The position numbers and the translations under genes were made by a program. Below are positions 9,170 to 19,701 of a stretch of 39,307 bases of DNA, in pieces (position 1 is the first letter of the stretch; each line of letters begins with the position of its first letter). The notes beneath the pieces are model-generated. The model saw only the letters and a program-made list of their open reading frames with translations, was not told the origin of the DNA and did no database searches. The stretch is from Candidatus Bathyarchaeota archaeon. GTDB lineage: Archaea; Thermoproteota; Bathyarchaeia; Bathyarchaeales; DTEX01. Where the stretch lies: assembly GCA_018396975.1 (NCBI GenBank), contig JAGTQA010000017.1, forward strand, positions 1 through 39,307, read 5' to 3'.

Positions 9170-9745
9170 TCACTCTAGACCCTTAATCCTCTTTATTAGC
9201 CAAACCATCTTCCTAGCGAAGTTTCTAATGGTCCTTAGGCCCTCCTCATCCCTTAGAACTTCACCCCTTTCTCTCCCGAAGGCTACATTCCAGTATGTTG
9301 ATCCCGGAACGATCATGCCCTGTATTAGGAAGAAGAATAGGAGCTGGGCGAGCGTGAAGTTTTGCCCGGCTCTCCTAGCAACAACTATTGGCCCCCCAAC
9401 CTTATTCTCAAATATGCGCCCCCTAGCCCCTGAGATGAAGCCAGCCCTATCAATTAGGGCCATTATTTGAGGTGTTGCTGATCCAAAGTAGACTGGAGAT
9501 GCCAATATTATCCCATCCGCCCTAGCCATCTTCTCAAATATCTCTTGGAAATCGTCTTTTATGTGGCACTCCTTAGTCTTCCAGCATGAGAGGCAGGCGT
9601 CGCATGGCCTAATCTCCTTATCAGCCAACCTTATGAGTTCGGTTTGGGCTCCCTCCTCCGCAGCGGTCTTTAGAGCCTCGGAGACGAGTATCTCTGTGTT
9701 GCCTCCAACCCTTGGGCTGCCAACAACCCCAACCACATATATCAT
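9170..9745 (-). CDS. NADPH-dependent FMN reductase / iron-sulfur flavoprotein family
   Basis: VVGSPRVGGNTEILVSEAL, CDACLSCWKTKECHIKDDFQEI, SPVYFGSATPQIMALIDR. Confidence 0.9.
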   Translation of the reverse strand: MIYVVGVVGSPRVGGNTEILVSEALKTAAEEGAQTELIRLADKEIRPCDACLSCWKTKECHIKDDFQEIFEKMARADGIILASPVYFGSATPQIMALIDRAGFISGARGRIFENKVGGPIVVARRAGQNFTLAQLLFFFLIQGMIVPGSTYWNVAFGRERGEVLRDEEGLRTIRNFARKMVWLIKRIKGLE

Positions 9746-9788
9746 AACCCGACACCTAACTAGAGATTTAAGCCCTCAGCTTATAAGC

Positions 9789-10349
9789 CTATACACTAGG
9801 GTGTTTACGCCCAAGCTTAACAATACAATCTCCGCAGGGCTGGCGCATCTTCCTATCTGTCATACCTATGTGGAGTGAGAAGTACATGACGCAGAGCGGA
9901 TTTTTACAGTGTCTCAGTCCAAGCGCGTGACCTATCTCGTGAACCGCCTCCTTAATTGCCCTATCTATGAAGAGGTTATGGTTTGGTCTCTCACCATAAA
10001 ATTCCGGCCTGAGCCTAAATAATGATATGATCGCCGCCTTACCCGGGCACTGCGCCTCACCAAATATGAAGTTCATTCCGGGAACATAGATGTCGGCGTC
10101 CATAACGCCTAGTGCAATGCATGGTCCCCCTCTTTCACTCTCAAGCTTTAAGGCGTATCTTAGCACCTCACCTAGTATTGGTTCTGAAAGGTACTGACGC
10201 CTCAACCTATTATATGCTTCACGGGGCAGATCTATTATGTCATTTGGGATCTCACATACCAGTCCCGGAAGCGAGCTCTCCACGCCACTCTTAATCGATT
10301 CTAGGATATCCCTTCCAACATAGCCTATTGAGACAATATATACTCTCAT
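9789..10349 (-). CDS. amzA: Archaemetzincin (zinc metalloprotease)
   Basis: VHEIGHALGLRHCKNPLCVMYFS: HEXXHXXGXXH followed by CX4CXM, diagnostic of archaemetzincins. Confidence 0.95.
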   Translation of the reverse strand: MRVYIVSIGYVGRDILESIKSGVESSLPGLVCEIPNDIIDLPREAYNRLRRQYLSEPILGEVLRYALKLESERGGPCIALGVMDADIYVPGMNFIFGEAQCPGKAAIISLFRLRPEFYGERPNHNLFIDRAIKEAVHEIGHALGLRHCKNPLCVMYFSLHIGMTDRKMRQPCGDCIVKLGRKHPSV

Positions 10350-10358
10350 CTTCCCAGC

Positions 10359-11633
10359 CTAAATGGTGAAAGTCTCACCTGGGTTTGGGGCCTTAGCCTC
10401 TAGACCAACCTCATCCTTAATCCACTTCGCAAACTTTTGGCAGTTCCCTTCAGCGCCATGGATGGTGAATACAATCGGTTTCCCCCTCAAACCCCTAATT
10501 GTCTCCTTAAGCTCGCTTGCTCCGCAGTGGGATGAGAAGTCGAAGAAGCCGATCCTAGCCTTAATCTTACGAACCTTCCCATCTATAACGCAGCGTCCCT
10601 TCTCCATGAGCTCGCGGCCCGGTGTGCCCGGAATCTGATATCCCACTAGGAATATTGCGTTCCTAGACTTCTTACCAACGATCTGGATATAATATGTTGC
10701 CGGCCCACCCTTAAGCATTCCAGCAGGCGCTATGATAACCCCAGGTCTCTTCGCAACCCTCTTCCTCTCCCTCCAATCCTCAACCCACCCAACCATGTGG
10801 ATCGCATCCATAAAGAGCCTAGGATCCCTAAGGAATTCTAAATGCCCCATTAATATTCTACTGGCCTCACGTGCCATGCCATCTATAACAACTGGATATT
10901 CAAAGTGGTGGGCCGCTAAGATGCACGCGATCTCCTGGGCGCGGCCGACGCTGAAGGCTGGGATGAGAACCGTACCCCCGGACTCCACAACATCTATAAC
11001 CTCATTAATAAATTTCTCCTCGAGTACTCTCCGTTCCGTATGGTCTTCATCTGCGTATGTACTCTCAATTATGACCGCGTCCAGCTCACCGTAGTTCTGA
11101 TCTGCTTTTGGGAGAAGCCTAGTCTCGATCGTGTTGAAGTCGCTCGTATATAGGATACGCTTACCCTCAGCCTCTAGGAGGACTGAGGCCCCACCTGGGA
11201 GGTGGCCGGAGTTTAGGAGCATAAACCTTATGTCCCCTACCCTAACCTCCTCCCTATAATTAACGTTCTTATGGCTTCTAATCATCGCATTAAGCTCAAT
11301 ATACTCGTATGGCAGATAGTAGCTTGACAAATGTATGAAGTCCTTTATTAGAAGGCTGGTCAGCTCCAGATTTAGGTTCGTCCCATAGACGGGCTTAGGC
11401 TCACTTATATGGAATATTGGGATGGCGCCGGAGTGGTCTAGGTGGCTGTGCGTTGCAACTATTGCGTCAACCTCTCTAGGCGGGACATGCATTGGGAAGC
11501 CGGGCGTATGATTCAGCATAACTCCATAATCAAGTAGGATCTGAGTCTTTCCAGTTTTAACTGCTATGGCAGCCCTACCAACCTCTCTGGCCCCGCCTAA
11601 GAACTTAATCTCCAACGAAGCTTTCTCCACCAT
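10359..11633 (-). CDS. Metallo-beta-lactamase/beta-CASP ribonuclease (aCPSF2/aRNase J-like)
   Basis: ATHSHLDHSGAIPIF, FSVGRAQEIACIL, and HCGASELKETI in the beta-CASP C-terminus. Confidence 0.88.
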   Translation of the reverse strand: MVEKASLEIKFLGGAREVGRAAIAVKTGKTQILLDYGVMLNHTPGFPMHVPPREVDAIVATHSHLDHSGAIPIFHISEPKPVYGTNLNLELTSLLIKDFIHLSSYYLPYEYIELNAMIRSHKNVNYREEVRVGDIRFMLLNSGHLPGGASVLLEAEGKRILYTSDFNTIETRLLPKADQNYGELDAVIIESTYADEDHTERRVLEEKFINEVIDVVESGGTVLIPAFSVGRAQEIACILAAHHFEYPVVIDGMAREASRILMGHLEFLRDPRLFMDAIHMVGWVEDWRERKRVAKRPGVIIAPAGMLKGGPATYYIQIVGKKSRNAIFLVGYQIPGTPGRELMEKGRCVIDGKVRKIKARIGFFDFSSHCGASELKETIRGLRGKPIVFTIHGAEGNCQKFAKWIKDEVGLEAKAPNPGETFTI

Positions 11634-11710
11634 TCACACTTTATATTCCACATTTCATTACGCGTTTAATTCTAAATTAATTGTTTCAAGTTTAATATTA
11701 ACCTTTTCAG

Positions 11711-13285
11711 CTATATACGTAGGGTTAGGAGCTGCTTAGATGCCGCCAAGCCCTCCGATAGTCTCTTGGTAAGCTCCTCCGCCACTACCTCGCTCCAGGA
11801 CCCCTCCCTAACAAGCAAGACTACCGTTGTATAGGATGGCTTTTTGGAGATATATTCTAGAATTATCTGGATCATATGATTTATGATCTCGCAGTCCAGT
11901 GGATAAGCATATTCATATTGGTATAATGGATATGTTTCCGCCAGCTCCAATGGTATTATGCCGAATGGCGGCGAGTAGAAGCAAACGTGAACGGCACCAT
12001 GATCTAAGCCGAGCTTTCCACACACCCTCAAAACGATCTTTTTGAGGCGCTTACCCCTCCGCTCCTCCTTGCCCTCGGAGTCCGGTATCAGGAGCAGTAT
12101 CCTAGCCCGCTCTGGCGGAGCGTATCTCTCCATTAATCGCCTCTTGTGTCGGATAACCTCCGGCCTAGCCAGATCTATTGGGCTGAAGAAGAATAATCCC
12201 CTCCTCTTCACGTATGGACTATACCTCTCAATCTTCTCCCCATACCTTTGCAGTCTCTTAAGAGCTTGTAGGAGTGATGGGTGGCTGTGAGCCCTCATCT
12301 CGGTGTATTCCCATAGGCGGCCCTCAACTATGGCCTCCTTAATCCTCCTAATCTCCGCGAAGCATACGTAGAGGTTATGTTTACTCAGCTCCCTCTCACG
12401 CTCACCATCCGGCATCTCCCTAAGCTCCCTAGGCCCACGCCTAGCGCAGACCGGGCATGAGCATGGAAGGTACTCCAACTCCTCAATCCTCATAGTTCCA
12501 TAGTCCGTCATGTAACGCCCCTCCCTGGCGAAGATAGAGTAGGCCGCCGAATCAAACATGTCACAGCCTAATGCGACCGCCAGCGAGAACATGAAGGGGT
12601 GCCCGGCGCCAAATAGATGGAATGGGCGGTTTATTGGAGCATTCATCTTAGCCGCGAGGATCATGTCAACGAGTGTGCTGAAGAGGTATTGCTCCATAAC
12701 TGGTGTTGGACTGCCCAGCGCATGTATGTCAAAGTCGAGTTTACCCATCTCAGAAGCCGAGAAACTAACTAGGTCAATGTATCGTCCGCCCTGTATTGGG
12801 CCAACCCATGCCACATCAGCCCTACTCTTTAATCCCTTAAGCTCCATGGCCCTCCTAATAGTCTCCTCAACTGTGTGTTTGGCATATTCCGGCGTGGCGT
12901 CCCAGCCAGTTGGCAAATCTAGGATTGTCGCTATATCTGTGCCTATATCCTCCTGATACCTTACTATCTCCTCATTTGTTGTCTCCACACCCCCATATGC
13001 TAGGATCTGGTAGGCCCCGGAGTCCGTCATGACAACTCCTGGAAAATTTAGTATTCGATGGATTCCCTCCTCCCTAGCCCTATCGCCAAAGTGCCTCTTC
13101 ACTATGTAGGCGTTTGTTATCAGAATTCTGCATCCGAAGTCCTCCCATAAAGTCCTCGGTTCCACAACCTCCTTAACCGGGTTTATTACCGGTAGGAAGG
13201 CTGGGGTCTCAACTACCCCACTCTTAGTCCTAAGCCTCCCAATCCTCGCCATCAAATCCCTATCCCTAACCTCGAATTCCATCAT
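11711..13285 (-). CDS. tgtA: Archaeosine tRNA-guanine transglycosylase
   Basis: TDSGAYQILAYGGVETTNEEIVRYQEDIGTDIATILDLPTG, PIQGGRYIDL, CSCPVCARRG zinc site; extended C-terminal region. Confidence 0.93.
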   Translation of the reverse strand: MMEFEVRDRDLMARIGRLRTKSGVVETPAFLPVINPVKEVVEPRTLWEDFGCRILITNAYIVKRHFGDRAREEGIHRILNFPGVVMTDSGAYQILAYGGVETTNEEIVRYQEDIGTDIATILDLPTGWDATPEYAKHTVEETIRRAMELKGLKSRADVAWVGPIQGGRYIDLVSFSASEMGKLDFDIHALGSPTPVMEQYLFSTLVDMILAAKMNAPINRPFHLFGAGHPFMFSLAVALGCDMFDSAAYSIFAREGRYMTDYGTMRIEELEYLPCSCPVCARRGPRELREMPDGERERELSKHNLYVCFAEIRRIKEAIVEGRLWEYTEMRAHSHPSLLQALKRLQRYGEKIERYSPYVKRRGLFFFSPIDLARPEVIRHKRRLMERYAPPERARILLLIPDSEGKEERRGKRLKKIVLRVCGKLGLDHGAVHVCFYSPPFGIIPLELAETYPLYQYEYAYPLDCEIINHMIQIILEYISKKPSYTTVVLLVREGSWSEVVAEELTKRLSEGLAASKQLLTLRI

Positions 13286-13298
13286 TATCCGCTACTCC

Positions 13299-14120
13299 AT
13301 GACCATGATGCTTAATTATGCCCGACACATTAATTATGATGCTGACTGCCAAGAGGATGCTGAGATATTGGTATGCGATGTAAAAATGTATGAGAAGCCG
13401 AATTTAAACAATCCTATACTTATTGAGGGGCTTCCGGGTATAGGGCTCGTCGCAAACATAGCCGTCGCATATCTAATTAAGAAATTAAATGCGAGGCTCT
13501 TCTGTGAGATTAGGTCATCCCACTTCCATAATGCCGCCCTAACGGATGAGGCGGGATCGCTCAAATATCCAGTAAACCAACTATACTATTATAGGGCCGA
13601 ATCCTCCAAGGAGGGGAGCGACCTAATATTCCTCTATGGAAATACTCAAGCGCTCACTCAGAGGGGTCAATACGAGCTCTGCGGCTGCATACTTGACATT
13701 GCCGAGAGTCTAGGATGCAAATTTGTTATAACGCTTGGGGGCTATAGGCCCGGAAGAACCGTTACAAGACCTAAACTTTACTTCGCAGCCTCAGACCACG
13801 AGACCGCCAGGATCGCTAAAAACTTAGGCGCAGAGGCCCTAAAAATCAATATATTCGGCGTAGCCGGCCTCCTTATCGGAATGTGTAGGCTGCGTGGAAT
13901 TAAAGGATTATGCTTGCTCTCAGAGACGCCCGGGGACCGCCCGGATAAGGATGCGGCCATCGAGATACTAAAAGCCCTCTCCCAGATAATTGGAGTTAGG
14001 GTTGATTTGGGCGATCTAGGCGACCCGATGAGTTTGATAAGTGTTCTCTCACCCTTCGACTTTGGGGCCCTATTGAGGGTGAGGAGGGAGGAGAGGGCTA
14101 GGCCGGAATGGCTCGTTTAA
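13299..14120 (+). CDS. PAC2 family protein (proteasome assembly chaperone-like)
   Basis: LIEGLPGIGLVANIAVAYLIKKL ... ITLGGYRPGR ... GVAGLLIGMCRLRGIKGLCLLSETPG. Start uncertain (ATG at 13388 possible). Confidence 0.88.
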   Translation: MTMMLNYARHINYDADCQEDAEILVCDVKMYEKPNLNNPILIEGLPGIGLVANIAVAYLIKKLNARLFCEIRSSHFHNAALTDEAGSLKYPVNQLYYYRAESSKEGSDLIFLYGNTQALTQRGQYELCGCILDIAESLGCKFVITLGGYRPGRTVTRPKLYFAASDHETARIAKNLGAEALKINIFGVAGLLIGMCRLRGIKGLCLLSETPGDRPDKDAAIEILKALSQIIGVRVDLGDLGDPMSLISVLSPFDFGALLRVRREERARPEWLV

Positions 14121-14191
14121 CCTAAAAGTAGGAAATAGGAAAGATGCTTTACACTAACATAATCGCGCCTATAATATCTCCCTTTCATTTC

Positions 14192-14668
14192 CTATCCGCC
14201 CTTCATCTCTTGCACGAACTGCTGATAGACTTTCTGAACCCTCTCAGCGGCTGGACCGGTCCCCTCAACCACGCCGTTCTGTGTTACCTTGATCCTATCC
14301 ATGACCCATATGAAGCCCTCTTTTTCATAGAGTTTAACCATTTTTGGAAAAACCCTCTCCAATCTCTCTGCCAAGCCTTTCAGATCAAAGGGCTTTTCAA
14401 TTGATAGGATCTCGGCAACCCTGCTACCGCTAAGAACTATCTTAGGTATTACTTGCCCCTTCTGGTCTCTGGCGTCCAATAGGCAGAGGCTTAGGCTTTC
14501 CGGGTCTATCCCAACCAATATTCCAGTGTATGTTTTTCCATCGACCGTTAGGACGCTAACAGTCTTATCGATCAAGGCGGATATCTCGGTTACGAATCTC
14601 CTCTCAGCCGTTGACATAGCCCCATCAACCGCTAATATCTTAGTTGAGGAATAATATTCTACAAACAC
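14192..14668 (-). CDS. Sm-like (LSm) archaeal protein with C-terminal extension
   Basis: LIDKTVSVLTVDGKTYTGILVGIDPESLSLCLLDARDQKGQVIPKIVLSGSRVAEIL Sm fold, followed by a helical C-terminal domain; start may be MSTAERRF. Confidence 0.85.
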   Translation of the reverse strand: MFVEYYSSTKILAVDGAMSTAERRFVTEISALIDKTVSVLTVDGKTYTGILVGIDPESLSLCLLDARDQKGQVIPKIVLSGSRVAEILSIEKPFDLKGLAERLERVFPKMVKLYEKEGFIWVMDRIKVTQNGVVEGTGPAAERVQKVYQQFVQEMKGG

Positions 14669-14680
14669 AGATTTATTATT

Positions 14681-15967
14681 TTATTGCGTCCTCCGGGAAC
14701 CGCGCCTAATCTGCTGCTCTAATATGAGAATTGTGTCGGGCGGAACATCCTCATAAACAACTATGTTTGGGCCTATCCAGCTATTTGGGCCGACCCTCAC
14801 ACCGGGCATGAATAGCGCGCCAACACCGGTCATCACTTTATCACCCATTATAACCCCAAGCTTCTTCCTACCTGTGTCAATGATTTCGCCCTTAATTTCC
14901 ATCTTAATAGTTCTCTTATCAAACCTGAGGTTTGCTGATATGAAACCGGCCCCTAAATTGCATCCCTCACCAATTATGCTATCGCCCACATAGGATAGGT
15001 GGCCCACATGAACATTATCCATCAATATACTATTTTTTATCTCGCATGAGTTTCCAACCCTAACATTTCTGCCGATACTTGTGTATGGGCGTATATAGCA
15101 GTTTGGGCCAATGTCGCTCCCATCACCTATGTATGCCGGCCCCTCAATATATGAGCCGGACCTCACCAGTACATCTTCACCTATGAAGACAGAGCCCTTA
15201 ATGTGGGCTCCATCCTCAACATTCCCCAAAATATCCGGCTTAATAGACTCTAGAACTCTCATGTTAGCATCGAGGAGATCCCATGGCCTACCAATATCAA
15301 GCCACCCATCTCTCGGAATCTCAGCTATCGCAATACTCTCCCCACCCTTAATGGCTAGCTGAATCGATCTTGTTATCTCAAGCTCACCCCTCACAGATGG
15401 CTCAGTTCGATCTATAAAATCGAAGATTTTAGATGAGAAGACGTATATGCCAGCGTTCACTAGGCTCTTCGGCGGTAGATTCTCGGGCTTGGGCTTCTCT
15501 AGAATATCGGTCACCCGCCCGCCATCGACTATTAGGATACCGTAACGTTCGGGGTTCTCTGTGTAAACTGCTGCTAATGTGGCGGTTGGCTTAACCTCCT
15601 CATGCACCCTAACAACCATTTTTATGGTATCAGCCGATAGGAGTAGGTCGCCATTAACTGCCAAGAAGTCTTCGTCGCCAACATGCCCTCTAGCCGCCCC
15701 TATGGCATCAGCTGTTCCCAAAATTCCCTTCTGATTCACATAATCAATTTTAACGCCGAACCTAGAGCCGTCGCCGAAGTATTCTCTGATCACCTCCGCC
15801 CTATAATTCACCACCATTAAGATATCCCCTAAGCCAGCTGCTTTAAGAGCGTTTATGAGGTGCTCTAGAATCGGCCTTCCACCAACCGGTATCATATGCT
15901 TGGGTCGGGTGAAAGTTAGGGGCCTAAGCCTCTGTCCCTCGCCAGCAGCTAGCACAACGGCCCTCAT
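14681..15967 (-). CDS. GlmU-like bifunctional sugar-1-phosphate nucleotidylyltransferase/acetyltransferase
   Basis: VVLAAGEGQRLRPLTFTRPKHMIPVGGRPILEHL plus left-handed beta-helix hexapeptide repeats. Confidence 0.93.
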   Translation of the reverse strand: MRAVVLAAGEGQRLRPLTFTRPKHMIPVGGRPILEHLINALKAAGLGDILMVVNYRAEVIREYFGDGSRFGVKIDYVNQKGILGTADAIGAARGHVGDEDFLAVNGDLLLSADTIKMVVRVHEEVKPTATLAAVYTENPERYGILIVDGGRVTDILEKPKPENLPPKSLVNAGIYVFSSKIFDFIDRTEPSVRGELEITRSIQLAIKGGESIAIAEIPRDGWLDIGRPWDLLDANMRVLESIKPDILGNVEDGAHIKGSVFIGEDVLVRSGSYIEGPAYIGDGSDIGPNCYIRPYTSIGRNVRVGNSCEIKNSILMDNVHVGHLSYVGDSIIGEGCNLGAGFISANLRFDKRTIKMEIKGEIIDTGRKKLGVIMGDKVMTGVGALFMPGVRVGPNSWIGPNIVVYEDVPPDTILILEQQIRRGSRRTQ

Positions 15968-16038
15968 TAAACTATCATTCTCCGCCTAATAGAATTTGAG
16001 GATTAGGATAAAGATAAAAGATTTGTGAATTAATTTTG

Positions 16039-16548
16039 CTATGGTGCTCTAATCCTAGATATTTTGGAGGTTAGGTCGGCCACCATCTGCCCGAATTCCC
16101 TACATAGCTCCTTATCCTCATCGCTCTCCGGAGCCCCAACAATCGCCAGCCCATAATGCTTGTCATTCGGGTTCCCCTTAACTATCATTCCATGAATCAG
16201 CATAGCTTTAACCATCGACAATATAGTTGTTTCAGCCCCGGTTGCTGTTCCACCGGATGTTGTAAATGCAGCCCCAACCTTACCCTCAAGCTTACCATGT
16301 ATCTCCACACTCCTATCTATCAGATCCTTTATTTTTGCGCTCATCCCACCATAGTATGTTGGCGACCCAATAATTATCCCATCAGCATTCAATAGGTCAT
16401 TTAATGTTGCCTCCTCAACCCTCTTAACTATACAGTTTACGCCACTAACTCTCCTAGCACCCTCAGCAATTAGAAATGCAGCCTTCTCGGTGTTCCCCGT
16501 CCTCGAATCATAGACTATGAGTAGATTCACCATGAGAGGGCACCCCAA
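16039..16548 (-). CDS. Flavodoxin/WrbA-like NAD(P)H oxidoreductase
   Basis: LLIVYDSRTGNTEKAAFLIAEG, IIIGSPTYYGGMSAKIKDLIDR, KVGAAFTTSGG. Confidence 0.9.
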   Translation of the reverse strand: MGCPLMVNLLIVYDSRTGNTEKAAFLIAEGARRVSGVNCIVKRVEEATLNDLLNADGIIIGSPTYYGGMSAKIKDLIDRSVEIHGKLEGKVGAAFTTSGGTATGAETTILSMVKAMLIHGMIVKGNPNDKHYGLAIVGAPESDEDKELCREFGQMVADLTSKISRIRAP

Positions 16549-16580
16549 AATTAATTATCCGGGCAGAGTAATAAATCTTT

Positions 16581-17519
16581 GTGAGTGGAGTGTTGGGCAT
16601 GAAGAAGATTATTCTCGACACAGATATCGGAACAGATGTTGACGATGCTCTGGCACTGGCACTCGCCATAAAGTCTAGGAAAGATATAGAGTTGAGGGCT
16701 GTAACCACCGTTCATGGGGATGTTAATTTAAGGGCGAAAATAGCTAGGAAGATGCTTAAAATTTCCGGGTTGGAACATATTCCCGTAGCTGCTGGGATAT
16801 CCCAGCCATTAATGAGAGATAGACCGGTTCTAGGGTGGGCTGGGTATGAGGGCAGGGGCTTCTTAACCCCGGAAGATGAAGGGTTAAAGCCATGCGAAAC
16901 CCACGCGGTTGACCTGATAATTTCGGAGATAATGTCTATGAAGGGTGAGATCACACTAGTCTCTGTAGGGCCTCTGACAAACCTCGCCGCCGCTATAATA
17001 AGGGAGCCGAGAATAGCTGAGAATATTAAAGAGATTATAGTTATGGGTGGTGTAACTAGGCTCTTCAACGGTTTAAATCTTCCCTACAGGGAACATAATA
17101 TTCTCTGTGATCCCGAAGCCGCAAAGATAGTTTTTAGCTCAGGAGCGCCAATAATAATGGTTCCACTCGATGTGACGCTAAAAGTCTACATTGAGAGAAA
17201 AGACTTAGATAAGATCTCGATGGTTGGATCTCCTTTAACGGATGCTATAGTCTTAATGGTTAAGGAATACTTGAGTATTGTGAATAGGGATTATACTTGG
17301 CTCCACGACCCATTAGCATTAGCCGTCTCAATAGATCCAAGCCTAGTGAAGATGATAGATATGAGGATACTTGTAGAGACTAGAGGAGAATATACGACTG
17401 GGCAAACAGTGGCTCTGCCAGCTAAACCGGGAGAGACTGGTGTGAGAGTATGTGTAGACGTGGACATCAATAGATTTAAGGACTTTTTCATGAGCAGGAT
17501 TTGCGAAAAACAATCATAG
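16581..17519 (+). CDS. Inosine/uridine-preferring nucleoside hydrolase
   Basis: IILDTDIGTDVDDALALALAI, VSVGPLTNLA, EHNILCDPEAAKIVF, HDPLALAVSIDP. Confidence 0.95.
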   Translation: MSGVLGMKKIILDTDIGTDVDDALALALAIKSRKDIELRAVTTVHGDVNLRAKIARKMLKISGLEHIPVAAGISQPLMRDRPVLGWAGYEGRGFLTPEDEGLKPCETHAVDLIISEIMSMKGEITLVSVGPLTNLAAAIIREPRIAENIKEIIVMGGVTRLFNGLNLPYREHNILCDPEAAKIVFSSGAPIIMVPLDVTLKVYIERKDLDKISMVGSPLTDAIVLMVKEYLSIVNRDYTWLHDPLALAVSIDPSLVKMIDMRILVETRGEYTTGQTVALPAKPGETGVRVCVDVDINRFKDFFMSRICEKQS

Positions 17520-17651
17520 GTGCAATCTTGGCAGTTAAGAAGTGTTGTTGGAGGCCAAAAAAGGTTTCATAAACTATAGTGATTAGGTGCATACCCACAA
17601 CCCTTAAATTCTCAGTAAGTTATTCTTTCTTTTTAAGCGGAGGATACAGAA

Positions 17652-18554
17652 TTGAGGATAATCCGCTTCTCATCCCCCTATGGGAACCGCATCGGTGTTT
17701 GGGTGAATGATGAAGTAATTGATGTAACTGAGATCTGCGGGAGCCCCATTCAATCCTTTCTGGATTTAGCATCTAAGGCAAGTGAGGCTGGTAAGTCCAT
17801 TGATGGCTTCCTTAAAGATCTTATTGAGCGGAGAGGCAAGGAGCTCCCCACCTACTCATATGGGAAGATTGAAAGGTGCGAAGACAATCTTCGACTTTTG
17901 ATCCCAATAGTCCCCCCGGAAGTTTGGGGCTGCGGGGTAACATATAGGCGGAGCAGAGAGGCTAGGGAACGAGAAACCGGCGTGAAAGGATTATATGACC
18001 TAGTTTATGACGCGATTAGACCGGAAATCTTCTTTAAGGCCACAGCCCACCGCTGCGTGGGGCCTGGGGAGGAAATAGGTATAAGGGGTGATTCAAAGCG
18101 AAGTATACCTGAGGCGGAGCTCGCGTTTATCTTAGGGTTCAATCAGGAGATCCTCGGCTTTACAGCCGGAAACGATGTCTCCTCAAGTGATATAGAGGGT
18201 GAGAACCCACTTTATCTTCCACAAGCAAAGATATTTGATAGGTGCTGCGCCCTAGGCCCATCAATTCTAACCGTTGATGAGGCTGGAAAAGAACCTAAGC
18301 TGCGTATAGAATGCAGGGTTTTCAGGTCTGGGAATACCGTCTTTGAAGGCTCAACAAGCACTTCAGAGATGAGGAGGAGCATTGAGGAGCTTAGATCATA
18401 TCTCTGCAGATATAACCCCGTTCCCCCAGGTTCTGTATGTTTAACCGGGACAGGAATAATTCCTCCGGAGGACTTCTCTTTGAGGGATGGGGACATAGTT
18501 GAGATCACTATTGAAAAGATTGGGACTCTGAGAAATCCCGTTAGGCGCCTCTAA
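17652..18554 (+). CDS. Fumarylacetoacetate hydrolase-family protein (KdaD-like 2-keto-3-deoxysugar acid dehydratase possible); TTG start
   Basis: PPEVWGCGVTYRRSREARERETG, PEIFFKATAHRCVGPGEEIGIRGDS, ILGFTAGNDVSSSDIEGENPLYLPQAKIFDRCCALGP. Confidence 0.85.
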   Translation: MRIIRFSSPYGNRIGVWVNDEVIDVTEICGSPIQSFLDLASKASEAGKSIDGFLKDLIERRGKELPTYSYGKIERCEDNLRLLIPIVPPEVWGCGVTYRRSREARERETGVKGLYDLVYDAIRPEIFFKATAHRCVGPGEEIGIRGDSKRSIPEAELAFILGFNQEILGFTAGNDVSSSDIEGENPLYLPQAKIFDRCCALGPSILTVDEAGKEPKLRIECRVFRSGNTVFEGSTSTSEMRRSIEELRSYLCRYNPVPPGSVCLTGTGIIPPEDFSLRDGDIVEITIEKIGTLRNPVRRL

Positions 18555-18673
18555 CTCACTAGTCCTCTCTATGCCTAGGGGGTGGTGAGGAATCGAAGAG
18601 AATCGAGGATTTCAAAAAGAGAGAATACTATATGTAGGTGTTCTCTTAAGCTAGGTTCAGGCAATTTCGCTCT

Positions 18674-19615
18674 CTAGGCTGGTGACAAGCGCCTCACATA
18701 TTTATATGCCCCATTGGCCGCGATTATTGCTTGTCCAATAGCTGTCCCAATCTGCTTCACAGGACATGCTGTTACATCCCCGGCGGCGAAGACCCCTGCA
18801 ATGTTAGTTTCTTGATTAGAGCCTACAATTATGTAGCCTTGCTCATCAACATTTATTCCCGACGCCTTTGCAATTTCACTATTTGGGCTCTCGCCGACGC
18901 ATATAAAGACTCCATCAACAGCCAATTCAGTCTCACCGCCAGTCTCATTATTGAAGAGGGTCACACTCTTAACTTTAGTATCTCCACTAATCTTTTTAAC
19001 TTCAGTGTTCCATAAGATTTCAATCCCGCTCTCAATGAGCCTATTGAGATAGATCTTCTCAGCCCTCAGCTCCCTCCTTCTATGAGCCAAGTAGACTTTC
19101 GATGCGATTTTAGACATATATATGGCTGATGTAGCAGCGGTGTTCCCACCGCCGACCACGAGAACCCTCAAGCCCCTAAAGAATGCACCATCACATAGGG
19201 CGCAATAGCTCACTCCTCTACCCTCAAACTCCTCCTCTCCCGGAGCGCCAAGCCTTTTATGTCTTGAGCCAGATGCAATAATGACTGCGCTGGCTAGGTA
19301 CTCCGCCCTCTCAGTTACAACGATCTTGCCTTCATCCCTAAACTCCAGCTCACTAACACCTTCAAACTCATGGATCTCAACGCCAAACTTCAGGCACTGT
19401 TCAGTCATCCTCTTGGCCAGATCCCAGCCACTTATCCCCTCTGGGAAACCGGGGTAATTCTCTATCCAAGGTATTGTGAGGAGTTTTCCTCCGGCCTGCC
19501 CAGCATCTAGCACCAGCGTCTTGAGGCCGCTTCTGGCACCGTATATTCCGGCCGTTAACCCAGCGGCTCCAGCTCCAATAATTACTAGGTCCCATCTCTC
19601 CATTGCTCCCACCAC
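18674..19615 (-). CDS. trxB: Thioredoxin reductase
   Basis: IIGAGAAGLTAGIYGARSGL, SYCALCDGAFF redox CxxC, GVFAAGDVTACPVKQIGTAIGQ. Confidence 0.95.
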   Translation of the reverse strand: MVGAMERWDLVIIGAGAAGLTAGIYGARSGLKTLVLDAGQAGGKLLTIPWIENYPGFPEGISGWDLAKRMTEQCLKFGVEIHEFEGVSELEFRDEGKIVVTERAEYLASAVIIASGSRHKRLGAPGEEEFEGRGVSYCALCDGAFFRGLRVLVVGGGNTAATSAIYMSKIASKVYLAHRRRELRAEKIYLNRLIESGIEILWNTEVKKISGDTKVKSVTLFNNETGGETELAVDGVFICVGESPNSEIAKASGINVDEQGYIIVGSNQETNIAGVFAAGDVTACPVKQIGTAIGQAIIAANGAYKYVRRLSPA

Positions 19616-19701
19616 AACTTAACCAGATTATTCTTTCGTCTTTTTATTTCATAAAGGCTATTAGGGTCGAAATAAGCTATCTAGAATTTAGAGCTTGACT
19701 G

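Noticed and set aside
17520-17651. Intergenic region considered for a tRNA or small RNA
   Set aside because: No cloverleaf, TTCRANNC loop or C/D box pair seen by eye; would need tRNAscan-SE/Infernal.
18555-18673. Intergenic region between convergent genes considered as a C/D box sRNA
   Set aside because: No RUGAUGA/CUGA pair found in proper spacing.
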